64,000 bases of DNA from Alteromonas sp. M12 (GTDB lineage: Bacteria > Pseudomonadota > Gammaproteobacteria > Enterobacterales > Alteromonadaceae): assembly GCF_037478005.1 (NCBI RefSeq), contig NZ_CP144164.1, positions 2,356,001 through 2,420,000 of the forward strand, written 5' to 3'. The notes beneath the pieces are model-generated. The model was not told the DNA's origin, did not search any database, and saw only the letters and a list, made by a program, of their open reading frames with translations. Shown one piece after another: positions 1-8,169 of the stretch (its first letter is position 1; the number at the start of each line of letters is the position of its first letter). A program made the translations under genes and the position numbers.

Positions 1-1295
1 TTGGCGAAAGTGTGATCAATCCTGAGTTTGTAATGAAGCTAGGTTGGGCGGCTGGAAAGGTGCTAGCAGGCCAAGGTACAAACAAAGTACTGATCGGTAA
101 AGATACACGGATATCTGGATATATGCTTGAGTCTTGTTTGGAAGCTGGTTTATCCGCTGCGGGCATTAATATTGGGCTACTCGGTCCGATGCCAACTCCA
201 GCTATAGCCTACTTAACCAAAACTTTTCGTTCTGAAGCGGGAATTGTAATCAGTGCTTCTCACAACCCATTTTACGATAACGGAATAAAATTTTTTTCCG
301 CTAATGGTTATAAATTAGATGACGAAATAGAACTAGCTATTGAAAAGGAAATGGAAAAACCTATGGTATGCGTTGCCTCTGATAAATTAGGTAAGGCTTA
401 TCGGATCGAAGATGCTGCAGGTCGATACATCGAGTTTTGTAAAGGTAACTTCCCCTCTGATCTGAATCTCAAAAGTTTAAAAATAGTGGTCGATTGCGCC
501 CATGGTGCGACCTACCATATAGCTCCGAATGTACTGGAGGAGCTAGGCGCTGAAGTTATTGAAATTGGTACTACTCCCGATGGTTTAAACATCAATAAAG
601 GGGTGGGAGCAACCTCAATGAAAGCGATTCAGGAAAGCGTGTTAGAACACAACGCAGATTTAGGTTTTGCCTTAGATGGTGATGGTGACCGCATTATGAT
701 GGTGGATCACAAAGGTAACATTATTGACGGCGACCAACTCATTTATATCATTGCCCGAGATTCATTAAAATCGGGACGTTTGAATGGAGGAGTGGTTGGC
801 ACGTTAATGAGTAATTTAGGGTTAGAGATTGCCTTAAACAAACTAGGTGTAGCTTTTGTAAGAAGTAATGTCGGTGATCGCTACGTAATGGAATTGTTGC
901 AAGAACGTGGTTGGGCAATTGGTGGTGAGAACTCAGGGCATGTACTCAATTTAAATGTTACTTCTACAGGTGACGGAATATTAGCCGGTTTGCAAGTTAT
1001 TACTGCAATGTTGCGTTCTCAAATGAGTCTCCATGAATTATGCTCAGGTATGGATATGTACCCTCAAACATTGGTGAATGTTAGATTTGAGGAAGGCGAG
1101 AATCCGTTAGAAAACGCTAAAGTTAAAGAAGCTGTAATCGAAGCTGAAACAAATTTGGGTAAAACCGGCCGAGTGTTGTTAAGAAAAAGTGGTACTGAAC
1201 CACTTATTCGCGTAATGGTAGAGGCCGAAAAACAAGAAGATTCGACTAATTGGGCTGAATTTATTGCAGATGCAGTGCGTAAATTAACCAAATAG
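1..1295 (+). CDS. glmM: phosphoglucosamine mutase GlmM (5' end outside window)
   Basis: Converts glucosamine-6-phosphate to glucosamine-1-phosphate for UDP-GlcNAc and peptidoglycan synthesis in the cytoplasm. The reading frame is open through base 1 (codons in frame from base 3, reading GESVINPEF), so the first residues lie outside the window; the GTG at 12 is internal. Visible family marks are the phosphoserine loop ISASHNP (active serine codon 258-260), the metal-binding DGDGDR (675-692), a GGENSGH sugar-binding loop and the C-terminal [12 protein letters not shown] phosphate-binding loop. The visible length of about 430 residues fits the family's roughly 445. It is followed by tpiA and secG in the same direction, the order expected for Alteromonadales. 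Confidence 0.97.
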   Translation, partial: GESVINPEFVMKLGWAAGKVLAGQGTNKVLIGKDTRISGYMLESCLEAGLSAAGINIGLLGPMPTPAIAYLTKTFRSEAGIVISASHNPFYDNGIKFFSANGYKLDDEIELAIEKEMEKPMVCVASDKLGKAYRIEDAAGRYIEFCKGNFPSDLNLKSLKIVVDCAHGATYHIAPNVLEELGAEVIEIGTTPDGLNINKGVGATSMKAIQESVLEHNADLGFALDGDGDRIMMVDHKGNIIDGDQLIYIIARDSLKSGRLNGGVVGTLMSNLGLEIALNKLGVAFVRSNVGDRYVMELLQERGWAIGGENSGHVLNLNVTSTGDGILAGLQVITAMLRSQMSLHELCSGMDMYPQTLVNVRFEEGENPLENAKVKEAVIEAETNLGKTGRVLLRKSGTEPLIRVMVEAEKQEDSTNWAEFIADAVRKLTK

Positions 1296-1392
1296 CTATT
1301 TAGCATCATAAATTAACGCTAGCCTACTTGTATATTTTACTAGGGTTAGTTAATATCTCGCCCGCTTTTTCGCTGGGCTAAGGAAGATTAAA

Positions 1393-2139
1393 GTGCAGAA
1401 CAAACGTCGCCCTATGGTTGCAGGCAACTGGAAAATGAATGGCAGTATCGAACTTGCCAAGCAGATGATGGACACTCTTAATGGTGCCAGTTTGCAGGAA
1501 GTCGATGTTTTGGTTTGTCCTCCGTTTCCGTTTCTAAGCGCTTTTGAACACTTTGACGGAACAATTGGTGGACAGAATCTAAGCGAATTTAATTCTGGCG
1601 CGCACACTGGTGAAGTGTCAGGTTCAATGCTTAAATCGCTAAATTGTGACTTTGTGCTGGTCGGTCATTCTGAACGAAGAACTGATAATGGTGAAAGTGA
1701 TGCCCTAGTTGCGAAAAAAGTGAGTGTGGCTTTAGAACATGGTTTAACTCCAGTATTGTGTGTAGGTGAACCAGAAGCTGTGCGTGAAAGTGGTGAGTTT
1801 TTTAATCATATTCAAGGGCAGATAGATGCTGTAATTGATGTGATTGGAATTGCTAACTTTGACAATATTGTTGTTGCTTATGAACCGGTTTGGGCGATAG
1901 GCACTGGTAAAACTGCAAGCCCTTTACAAGCTCAAGAAGTGCACGCATTTATTCGTGAGTATTTGAGTAAGCTAGACACTAGTGTTGCCGGTGGTTTGCG
2001 TATTTTGTATGGTGGCAGTGTTAAAGCGGCCAATGCCAATGAATTGTTTTCACAACCCGATGTTGATGGCGGGTTGATAGGTGGGGCCAGTTTGGAACCA
2101 CAGGAATTTTTAAATATTTGCTTAGCGGCAAAAGGTTAG
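1393..2139 (+). CDS. tpiA: triosephosphate isomerase
   Basis: Interconverts dihydroxyacetone phosphate and glyceraldehyde-3-phosphate in glycolysis and gluconeogenesis. The 248-residue protein is full length for a TIM barrel and keeps the catalytic residues: N12/K14 in NWKMN, H92 in VGHSERR and E164 in AYEPVWAIGTG, plus the C-terminal phosphate loop YGGSVK. The start is a GTG with AGGAAG 6 bases upstream, and the protein begins where TpiA normally begins. It lies 97 bases after glmM and 9 bases before secG, so tpiA and secG are probably cotranscribed. Confidence 0.97.
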   Translation: MQNKRRPMVAGNWKMNGSIELAKQMMDTLNGASLQEVDVLVCPPFPFLSAFEHFDGTIGGQNLSEFNSGAHTGEVSGSMLKSLNCDFVLVGHSERRTDNGESDALVAKKVSVALEHGLTPVLCVGEPEAVRESGEFFNHIQGQIDAVIDVIGIANFDNIVVAYEPVWAIGTGKTASPLQAQEVHAFIREYLSKLDTSVAGGLRILYGGSVKAANANELFSQPDVDGGLIGGASLEPQEFLNICLAAKG

Positions 2140-2148
2140 AGACATAAC

Positions 2149-2496
2149 ATGACGTATTTTTACGAAATTTTGATAGTTGTTTACTTAGTAGTTGCTTTGA
2201 TGTTGATAGGTATGGTCCTAATACAACAAGGTAAAGGTGCAGATATGGGCGCATCTTTTGGTGGCGGTGGTTCAAATACCGTCTTTGGCTCTACTGGCTC
2301 TGGTAATTTTATGACTAGAACTACAGCGATTCTAGCCACTTTGTTTTTCGTGATTAGTCTGATTTTAGGAAATCAAACTGCTGATAAAAGCCAATCTGTT
2401 GATGAATTTGAGAACCTAGGGGTAATTGAACAGCCAGTAGATTCTGATATTCCAAATCAAGAAAATAATAAAGAATCAAACGAGATCCCTAACTAA
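2149..2496 (+). CDS. secG: Sec translocase subunit SecG
   Basis: Small inner-membrane subunit of the SecYEG protein-export channel. The 115-residue protein has the two hydrophobic helices of the family (about residues 4-24 and 55-74) separated by the typical glycine-rich loop (GKGADMGASFGGGGSNTVFGS). The C-terminal tail, about residues 80-115, is acidic and asparagine-rich and probably cytoplasmic or disordered. The next feature is a tRNA-Leu 22 bases downstream, the common secG-leu tRNA arrangement of gammaproteobacteria, so the three may share a transcript. Confidence 0.95.
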   Translation: MTYFYEILIVVYLVVALMLIGMVLIQQGKGADMGASFGGGGSNTVFGSTGSGNFMTRTTAILATLFFVISLILGNQTADKSQSVDEFENLGVIEQPVDSDIPNQENNKESNEIPN

Positions 2497-2518
2497 GTAT
2501 TTGATTAAATAAAACATC

Positions 2519-2603
2519 GCGGATGTGGTGGAATTGGTAGACACGCAGCCTTGAGGGGGCTGTGGCTTAGGCCGTGGGAGTTCGAGTCTCCCCATCCGCA
2601 CCA
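2519..2603 (+). tRNA. tRNA-Leu (anticodon GAG)
   Basis: An 85-base class II tRNA with a full cloverleaf. The acceptor stem GCGGATG pairs with CATCCGC, followed by discriminator A and an encoded CCA (2601-2603). The anticodon stem CAGCC/GGCTG encloses loop TTGAGGG, giving anticodon GAG at 2553-2555; a long variable arm and the GTTCGAGTC T-loop follow. Its 3' end is the target repeated at 2892-2917. Confidence 0.96.
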
Positions 2604-2604
2604 A
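2579..2604. repeat. attL-like repeat (3' end of tRNA-Leu)
   Basis: The last 26 bases of this stretch (T-arm to CCA plus one A) recur at 2892-2917 with a single C-to-T difference at position 13. A direct repeat of a tRNA 3' end next to an integrase fragment is the standard mark of site-specific integration. Confidence 0.85.
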
Positions 2605-2632
2605 TACAAGGTTCACCTAGAACCAATAAAGA

Positions 2633-2671
2633 CCCGAAAGGCTAATAAATATAAGCCTCTCGGGTTTTTTT
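2633..2671 (+). terminator. rho-independent terminator after tRNA-Leu
   Basis: CCCGA-a-AGGCT pairs with AGCCT-c-TCGGG around an A/T-rich loop, followed by seven Ts. It lies inside the integration scar, so it may have come with the element; it would now end the secG-tRNA transcript. Confidence 0.75.
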
Positions 2672-2728
2672 ATGGCCAAAGAGAATTAGTAAAGTGTTGT
2701 AAAAACCAGCATTTTTGATAACACTGTA

Positions 2729-2765
2729 GGTAACACTAGAATAAATTAATAGAGTTGGTGTTACC
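2729..2765. promoter_or_regulatory. inverted repeat before the integrase fragment
   Basis: GGTAACAC (2729-2736) is matched by GTGTTACC (2758-2765), ending 3 bases before the integrase ATG, and TAACACT is also repeated directly at about 2719 and 2731. Inference: an arm-type integrase binding site or autoregulatory operator of the lost element. Confidence 0.4.
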
Positions 2766-2768
2766 AAA

Positions 2769-2888
2769 ATGGCTAAAACAATCAATCCACTCACTAATAC
2801 AGAAGTGAAACAAGCTAAGCCAAAAGACAAGGATTACACCTTGTTAGACGGCAAAGGCTTACAACATAGAGTTAGACCAACAGGTACT
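2769..2888 (+). pseudogene. truncated tyrosine-recombinase integrase (N-terminus only)
   Basis: The first 40 codons read as the start of a P4-like tyrosine integrase: MAKTINPLTN, a TEVKQAKP helix and the LLDGKGLQ-RVRP strand of the arm-type DNA-binding domain. Such integrases are about 400 residues long; here homology stops at about 2888 and the frame runs straight into the second copy of the tRNA 3' end, then to a stop at 2978. The catalytic domain (R-H-R-Y) is gone, so the fragment cannot recombine DNA. The position beside tRNA-Leu with the start near the tRNA is the usual island layout. It is a remnant of an element that has been deleted. Confidence 0.85.
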
Positions 2889-2891
2889 ATT

Positions 2892-2917
2892 AGTTCGAGT
2901 CTCTCCATCCGCACCAA
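2892..2917. repeat. attR-like repeat of the tRNA-Leu 3' end
   Basis: Matches 2579-2604 in 25 of 26 bases. Only the tRNA 3' portion is present, with no acceptor 5' half or anticodon arm, so it is an attachment-site copy and not a second tRNA gene. Confidence 0.85.
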
Positions 2918-2927
2918 ATATAAAAAT

Positions 2928-2956
2928 GGCCACAGTAATTGCTGTGGCCTTTTTTT
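2928..2956 (+). terminator. rho-independent terminator beyond attR
   Basis: GGCCACAG pairs with CTGTGGCC around TAATTG, followed by seven Ts. Its distance from the attR copy suggests that it was the original terminator of tRNA-Leu before integration. Confidence 0.8.
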
Positions 2957-2985
2957 GTGCTTAAACTTAACATTTTAGCTTGGAT

Positions 2986-3021
2986 TAAAAAGCGCTATTT
3001 TAGTTTAACCAAAATAACGCT
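2986..3021 (-). terminator. terminator of metY
   Basis: On the minus strand AGCGTTATTTT pairs with AAAATAGCGCT (one G-T wobble) and is followed by TTTT, 29 bases after the metY stop. Confidence 0.6.
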
Positions 3022-3049
3022 GTAAGGATCTAAGAGTATTTGCAGGTTT

Positions 3050-4321
3050 CTATACTTTATCTAGAGCTTGGCTAACATCGGCAATGATGTCATCGATGTG
3101 CTCAATACCCACCGAAATTCTGACTAAATCAGTGCTAACGCCCGCAGCAGCCAGTTCTTCTTCGTTTAGCTGGCGATGGGTCGTTGATGCTGGGTGGCAA
3201 GCCAATGATTTTGCATCTCCAATATTCACTAGGCGTAGGATCATGTTTAATGCATCGATAAATTTGGTGCCTGCTTCAAGGCCGCCAGTGATGCCAAAAC
3301 TCAAGACGCCAGATGCTTTGCCTGAAGTGATATTTTTACAGTTCTCATGGTAAGGACTATCAGGTAGGGCTGCATAGTTCACCCATTCGACTTTATCGTG
3401 TTTGAGTAAATAAGCCGCTAACTTTTCTGCATTTTCACAATGGCGATCCATCCGTAAACCAAGGGTTTCTAATCCTTGTAGTATTTGAAATGAATTTAAA
3501 GGAGATATTGCTGCACCGGTATTTCTAAGTGGACCCACACGGCAACGACCTATGTATGCTGCCGGACCTAGGGCTTCGGTATACACCACACCGTGATAAG
3601 ATGGATCAGGTTCATTTAGGATTGCAAAACGCTGTTTGTTTTTAACCCAATCAAATTTACCGGAATCAACGATAACTCCGCCTACTGACGTTCCGTGTCC
3701 ACCAATGTATTTGGTGAGTGAATGCACAACAATATGAGCGCCTAATTCAAAGGGTCTGCATAAATAGGGGGTGGCAACTGTATTATCAACAATTAATGGT
3801 ACACCATGCTTGTCGGCAATCTCTGCCAAGCGTTTAATATCAACCACGTTACCTGCTGGGTTGCCGATGGATTCACAAAAAATCGCTTTAGTTTTATCAT
3901 CAATGGATTTTTCAAAGTTATCAAAATCATCATATGAAACCATGCGAGTTTCGATACCTTGACGAGGCAAAGCGTGGGCAAATAGATTATAAGTACCGCC
4001 ATACAATTGACTTGTGCTTACAATGTTGTCGCCGGCTTCACAGATGCATTGAATCGCGTAGGTAATGGCTGCCATACCTGAAGATACACAGACCGCAGCA
4101 ATACCACCTTCCATTGCTGCGACGCGCTTCTCAAGGACGTCAGTTGTTGGATTCATTATTCGTGTGTAGATATTTCCTGCAACTTTAAGGTCAAATAAAT
4201 CTGCGCCATGTTGTGTATCATCAAACGTATAAGAGGTGGTCTGATATATTGGAACCGCAGCGGCTTTAGTGGTTTCTTCTGATTTATACCCTTCATGTAA
4301 TGCTATTGACTCTAATTTCAT
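3050..4321 (-). CDS. metY: O-acetylhomoserine sulfhydrylase (MetY-type)
   Basis: PLP enzyme of the Cys/Met metabolism family that makes homocysteine from O-acetylhomoserine and sulfide (methionine synthesis, cytoplasm). The 423-residue length is that of MetY and longer than cystathionine synthases and lyases (about 380-400). Visible motifs are YTRIMNPTTDVLE, the SGMAAI loop, LYGGTYNLF, the cofactor aspartate in IVDNT, and the PLP lysine K204 in SLTKYIGGHG. It stands alone with its own terminator; AGAGAA lies about 7 bases before the ATG. I saw no MetJ-type repeats in the 170 bases upstream. An alternative name would be O-acetylserine/O-acetylhomoserine thiolyase. Its presence just beyond the integration scar is unusual (see findings). 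Confidence 0.9.
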   Translation of the reverse strand: MKLESIALHEGYKSEETTKAAAVPIYQTTSYTFDDTQHGADLFDLKVAGNIYTRIMNPTTDVLEKRVAAMEGGIAAVCVSSGMAAITYAIQCICEAGDNIVSTSQLYGGTYNLFAHALPRQGIETRMVSYDDFDNFEKSIDDKTKAIFCESIGNPAGNVVDIKRLAEIADKHGVPLIVDNTVATPYLCRPFELGAHIVVHSLTKYIGGHGTSVGGVIVDSGKFDWVKNKQRFAILNEPDPSYHGVVYTEALGPAAYIGRCRVGPLRNTGAAISPLNSFQILQGLETLGLRMDRHCENAEKLAAYLLKHDKVEWVNYAALPDSPYHENCKNITSGKASGVLSFGITGGLEAGTKFIDALNMILRLVNIGDAKSLACHPASTTHRQLNEEELAAAGVSTDLVRISVGIEHIDDIIADVSQALDKV

Positions 4322-4492
4322 TATTTTTCTCTGTAAGGTTGAGGTGATCTACTTATTTAAGTATTTGGAAAACTTATGATAGTTAAGGAAGTATTACCAG
4401 TAAAATCGATTTAGTTATTAATCATTCAAAACCGTTAGAAGGTAATTAATAACCCTGCCAATTGAAATCTGCAGTGATTGACAGATGATTAA

Positions 4493-5227
4493 TTAAAAGG
4501 ATTTTCCGATAAATATTCTAAAAACGTTATCTCTGGCGGCACTGGAAACGCCGGCTAAATAACTAACTGAATATGAAATGCCTTCTACCTTGCCAGAAAT
4601 CGAGGGACCAATTTGGTGGCTATATTGATTTGTACTACCAAAATCACCAATTTTACCTAGCTGATTGAAGGAACTGAGCCCTAATGAGAGGTTTTTGTCG
4701 GTTTTAAAGGTTATGCCAGTGCGCGATTCTAAATAGGTTCCAGTGGCAGGGTTGTCACCACCTATATCCCAACTAAACGAAAGTACTTGGGTCAGAGCCC
4801 ATTTAGGAGCAAATGACCACCTATTCGTCCATTTGAACGATAAGCCTTCACTTCGATGGGCTTTGCGAGTTTTTATATCAAATCGAACGGCACTGTCCCA
4901 TATTCCATCCTCTTTGTGCTGAAATTGCCATAACAAATCAGCTGAAATAGAGTCAAGTTCATAGCTTCCTGTAGTATCTCGTACCTGACCAACTAAGCGT
5001 AATCGCACAGAATCACTAATCGATTTTTGAACGTTCATTCTTGCTACCATTTGTTCTCTTTCACCATCTTCACTTGGTGTGTAAGCAGCACGAAATTGGA
5101 AGGATTGATCGTTGGGTTTTACTATTGGACCAGTCACACCGCTGGTGTTATTCGCATTTGCATTAAAACTAATACAAAGTACAAACAGAATTTTAAATGA
5201 TAACTTTGTTCGCTTGATTGATGACAT
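4493..5227 (-). CDS. predicted outer-membrane beta-barrel protein, unknown function
   Basis: 244 residues with a cleavable signal peptide (basic start, hydrophobic stretch FKILFVLCISF, likely cleavage after NANA about residue 26). The mature part alternates polar and hydrophobic residues in short strands rich in W, Y, S and G, and it ends in an aromatic residue (IGKSF), the usual beta-barrel signature for outer-membrane insertion. I do not recognise the family. It has no clear operon partner: metY lies 171 bases downstream in the same direction and pnp is divergent. It could be a small porin-like or cell-envelope structural barrel. No enzyme motif is visible. Confidence 0.6.
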   Translation of the reverse strand: MSSIKRTKLSFKILFVLCISFNANANNTSGVTGPIVKPNDQSFQFRAAYTPSEDGEREQMVARMNVQKSISDSVRLRLVGQVRDTTGSYELDSISADLLWQFQHKEDGIWDSAVRFDIKTRKAHRSEGLSFKWTNRWSFAPKWALTQVLSFSWDIGGDNPATGTYLESRTGITFKTDKNLSLGLSSFNQLGKIGDFGSTNQYSHQIGPSISGKVEGISYSVSYLAGVSSAARDNVFRIFIGKSF

Positions 5228-5537
5228 TATTACATTTTTGTTACGTTTTTATGACTAACTGAGAGTGTAATCTAAATAACTATTAGTGCAAAAACTAATT
5301 TGCGGTTTCGACCTAGATTTACTTACTACTTTAGACCAAGGTTTAAAATATATCACTCAACTATTGCTTAGTGATCCTCTGCTTATTGTTATTTGAACGA
5401 AGTTAATCAGTAAAAATGCCGAAAAACGTAAATTAACCTAGATTAAATATAAATTTCACTGTCGATTTGCCCTTCATATAGCTATACTATGCGCCGCATT
5501 TGAAAGCGATATAAGAAAATATTAAAAAGGATAAATA
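5228..5537. promoter_or_regulatory. divergent intergenic region with candidate pnp promoter
   Basis: This 310-base A/T-rich gap separates the barrel-protein gene from pnp. The best signal is a TATACT -10-like box at 5483-5488, which would put the pnp transcript start near 5495, about 43 bases before the GTG; the matching -35 (TGTCGA, 17 bases upstream) is weak. AAGG at 5527-5530 is the likely pnp ribosome binding site. No rpsO or other small ORF is recognisable here. Confidence 0.4.
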
Positions 5538-7649
5538 GTGACTCCTATTACTAAAACATTTCAGTATGGACAACATACTGTAACGCTAGAAACGGGTGTA
5601 ATTGCTCGTCAAGCAACCGCTGCGGTTATGGCCAGCATGGACGATACTTCTGTATTAGTCAGTGTTGTTGGTAAAAAAGATGCCAAAGCTGGGCAAGACT
5701 TCTTCCCATTAACGGTTAACTACCAAGAAAAAGCATACGCTGCTGGTAAAATACCAGGTGGCTTTTTTAAACGTGAAGGTCGTCCCTCTGAAAGTGAGAC
5801 ACTTATTGCACGTTTGATCGACCGTCCAATCCGTCCTCTATTTCCAGACGGCTTCATGAACGAAGTTCAAATTATCATTACCGTTGTTTCTGCTAATCCA
5901 GAAATTCCTACCGATATCATCTCTCTAATTGGTACTTCTGCGGCTCTTGCGATTTCAGGCATTCCATTTAACGGACCTGTTGGCGCTGCACGTGTTGGTT
6001 ACAAAGAAGGTGAGTACATTCTAAATACCCTAACTTCAGAACTTGAAACAAGCGAATTAGATTTGGTTGTAGCTGGTACTGAAAGTGCAGTACTTATGGT
6101 TGAATCAGAAGCTAGTATTCTTTCTGAAGAAGTGATGCTTGGTGCTGTAATGTACGGACACGAGCAAAGCCAAGCTGTAGTGAATGCTGTACGTGAATTT
6201 GCTGCAGAAGTTGCGACGCCTAAGTGGGAATGGTCAGCTGTTGAAGAAAACACTGAACTTAAGAGCAAAATCAAAGAATTAGCTGAAGCTGGCATGACAG
6301 AAGCGTATCAGATTTCAGACAAAATGGTGCGTAAAGACGCTGTTGTTGCTGTCACTGAAAAAGCGGTAGCCGCTATTTTAGAAGCTGATCCTGAGCAAGA
6401 CCCGAAAGAAGTGTCGGAAATGCTGCACGATCTTGAAAGTGATGTTGTACGTTCTCGTATACTAGCTGGTGAGCCGCGTATTGATGGTCGCGAACCAGAT
6501 ATGATCAGAGCGTTACATGTCAATACTGGCATTCTTCCTAGAACTCATGGTTCTGCTCTTTTCACACGTGGTGAAACTCAAGCATTAGTTGCTGCTACCC
6601 TTGGTACAGAACGTGATGCACAGATGATTGATGAACTAGGTGGCATGGCTAGCAGTCGCTTCATGTTGCATTATAACTTCCCTCCATACTGTGTAGGCGA
6701 GACTGGTTTTGTTGGTTCTCCTAAGCGTCGTGAAATTGGTCATGGTCGTTTGGCAAAACGTGGTATTCAAGCGGTTATGCCGTCTGAAGCAGAGTTTCCA
6801 TATGTAGTTCGTGTTGTGTCAGAAATTACAGAATCAAACGGTTCTTCTTCTATGGCTTCAGTATGTGGTACATCTTTGGCACTTATGGATGCGGGTGTTC
6901 CGATTAAAGCTTCTGTAGCAGGTATTGCTATGGGCTTAGTGAAAAGTGACGAAAACTTCGTTGTTTTATCTGACATTCTAGGGGATGAAGATCACCTAGG
7001 TGATATGGACTTTAAAGTTGCTGGTACTACTGATGGTATTACTGCACTTCAAATGGACATTAAAATCGAAGGTATTACCCAAGAAATCATGCAAAAAGCC
7101 CTTAAGCAAGCTAAAGAAGCTCGCTTACATATCTTGGGTGTTATGGATGAAGCGCTTGGTGGTCACCGCGATGAAATGTCTGAATTCGCCCCGCGTATCT
7201 ATACTCTTAAAATCGACCAGGATAAAATCCGCGATGTTATTGGTAAAGGCGGCGCAATGATCCGTGCGATCACTGAAGAGTCAGATACTAATATTGAAAT
7301 TGAAGACGACGGTACTATTAAGATATTTGCTACTGAATTAGCTAAAGCAGAAATTGCGATTGCTAAAATTGAGCAAGTAACTGCTGAAGTAGAAGCGGGC
7401 AAAACTTACCACGGTAAAGTGACTCGTATTGTTGATTTCGGTGCATTCGTTGAAGTGTTACCAGGTAAAGAAGGTCTTGTACATATTTCACAAATCGCTC
7501 ACGAGCGTGTGAATAAAGTTTCTGATTATCTTTCTGAAGGCCAAATGGTCGATGTGAAAGTAATGGAAATTGACCGTCAGAACCGTGTGCGCTTAAGCAT
7601 CAAAGAGCTGTTAGAAAAACCAGCTGCTGAAGCACCATCTGAAGACTAA
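5538..7649 (+). CDS. pnp: polyribonucleotide nucleotidyltransferase (PNPase)
   Basis: 3'-to-5' phosphorolytic exoribonuclease, a trimer and degradosome component. The 703 residues contain the two RNase PH domains (about 12-215 and 320-545) with the second-domain active site around [11 protein letters not shown] (about 480-495), then a KH domain with the GXXG loop in DVIGKGG (about 563-570) and a C-terminal S1 domain (about 620-690, [23 protein letters not shown] begins at its first strand). The start is GTG with AAGG upstream and matches the usual N-terminus. In most gammaproteobacteria rpsO lies directly upstream; here it does not. A strong terminator follows. Confidence 0.98.
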   Translation: MTPITKTFQYGQHTVTLETGVIARQATAAVMASMDDTSVLVSVVGKKDAKAGQDFFPLTVNYQEKAYAAGKIPGGFFKREGRPSESETLIARLIDRPIRPLFPDGFMNEVQIIITVVSANPEIPTDIISLIGTSAALAISGIPFNGPVGAARVGYKEGEYILNTLTSELETSELDLVVAGTESAVLMVESEASILSEEVMLGAVMYGHEQSQAVVNAVREFAAEVATPKWEWSAVEENTELKSKIKELAEAGMTEAYQISDKMVRKDAVVAVTEKAVAAILEADPEQDPKEVSEMLHDLESDVVRSRILAGEPRIDGREPDMIRALHVNTGILPRTHGSALFTRGETQALVAATLGTERDAQMIDELGGMASSRFMLHYNFPPYCVGETGFVGSPKRREIGHGRLAKRGIQAVMPSEAEFPYVVRVVSEITESNGSSSMASVCGTSLALMDAGVPIKASVAGIAMGLVKSDENFVVLSDILGDEDHLGDMDFKVAGTTDGITALQMDIKIEGITQEIMQKALKQAKEARLHILGVMDEALGGHRDEMSEFAPRIYTLKIDQDKIRDVIGKGGAMIRAITEESDTNIEIEDDGTIKIFATELAKAEIAIAKIEQVTAEVEAGKTYHGKVTRIVDFGAFVEVLPGKEGLVHISQIAHERVNKVSDYLSEGQMVDVKVMEIDRQNRVRLSIKELLEKPAAEAPSED

Positions 7650-7670
7650 TCTTCAAATTTATATGACATA

Positions 7671-7696
7671 AAAAAGGAGCGCTAAGCTCCTTTTTT
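7671..7696 (+). terminator. terminator of pnp
   Basis: AAAAAGGAGC pairs with GCTCCTTTTTT around a five-base loop, 21 bases after the pnp stop; bidirectional shape. Confidence 0.85.
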
Positions 7697-7734
7697 GATT
7701 TTTACTAAATTGATTATCAATCGCAGGATTTATA

Positions 7735-8043
7735 ATGGATAAACAAACAGAAATTGAAATACAAGCGGCTACTTTTAGACGTTTGTTGAAACATTTAGAT
7801 GATAATAAAGATGTACAAAACATCGATCTGATGATTTTGGCGGACTTTTGCCGTAATTGTTTGGGCAAATGGTACAAGGCTGCAGCACAAGAAAAAGGGA
7901 TAGAGATCGATTACGAACAAGCCCGTGAAAAAATATACGGTATTCCTTACGCACAGTGGAAGGAAAAATACCAAGCCAAAGCAACGCCAGAACAATTAGC
8001 GGCTTTTGATGCCAGACAAGCACAAAAAGGCGGCTGTAACTAA
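7735..8043 (+). CDS. DUF1244 family protein
   Basis: A 102-residue soluble protein recognisable by the DUF1244 core: FRRLLKHLDDNKDVQNIDLMILADFCRNC starts at about residue 14 and is followed by KWYKAAA. The paired cysteines in FCRNC and the GGC near the C-terminus could bind metal, but no function is established. The start ATG follows a weak purine tract. It sits between the pnp terminator and an M14 peptidase gene, 126 bases away. Its stop codon lies inside a 12-bp perfect inverted repeat (8037-8068). Confidence 0.85.
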   Translation: MDKQTEIEIQAATFRRLLKHLDDNKDVQNIDLMILADFCRNCLGKWYKAAAQEKGIEIDYEQAREKIYGIPYAQWKEKYQAKATPEQLAAFDARQAQKGGCN

Positions 8044-8068
8044 GTTACTGATGACGGTAACTTAGTTA
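8037..8068. repeat. 12-bp inverted repeat over the DUF1244 stop codon
   Basis: TAACTAAGTTAC (8037-8048) pairs perfectly with GTAACTTAGTTA (8057-8068) around TGATGACG. There is no T-run after it, so it is more likely an mRNA-stabilising hairpin than an intrinsic terminator. Confidence 0.5.
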
Positions 8069-8169
8069 ATTGCGAATATGCTTATTAGCAACTAAAGTTA
8101 TTTAAATTATCTAGTCAACCGTTCTAATCTATACATAGACATAACAAGTAACGACAGTTCGGAGTAAGC

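Noticed and set aside
2642..2830. 62-codon open frame on the minus strand in the integration scar
   Set aside because: It covers the terminator and the integrase start on the other strand; no domain is visible.
2892..2917. Possible second tRNA gene
   Set aside because: Only the 3' third of a tRNA is present, without acceptor 5' half, D arm or anticodon arm.
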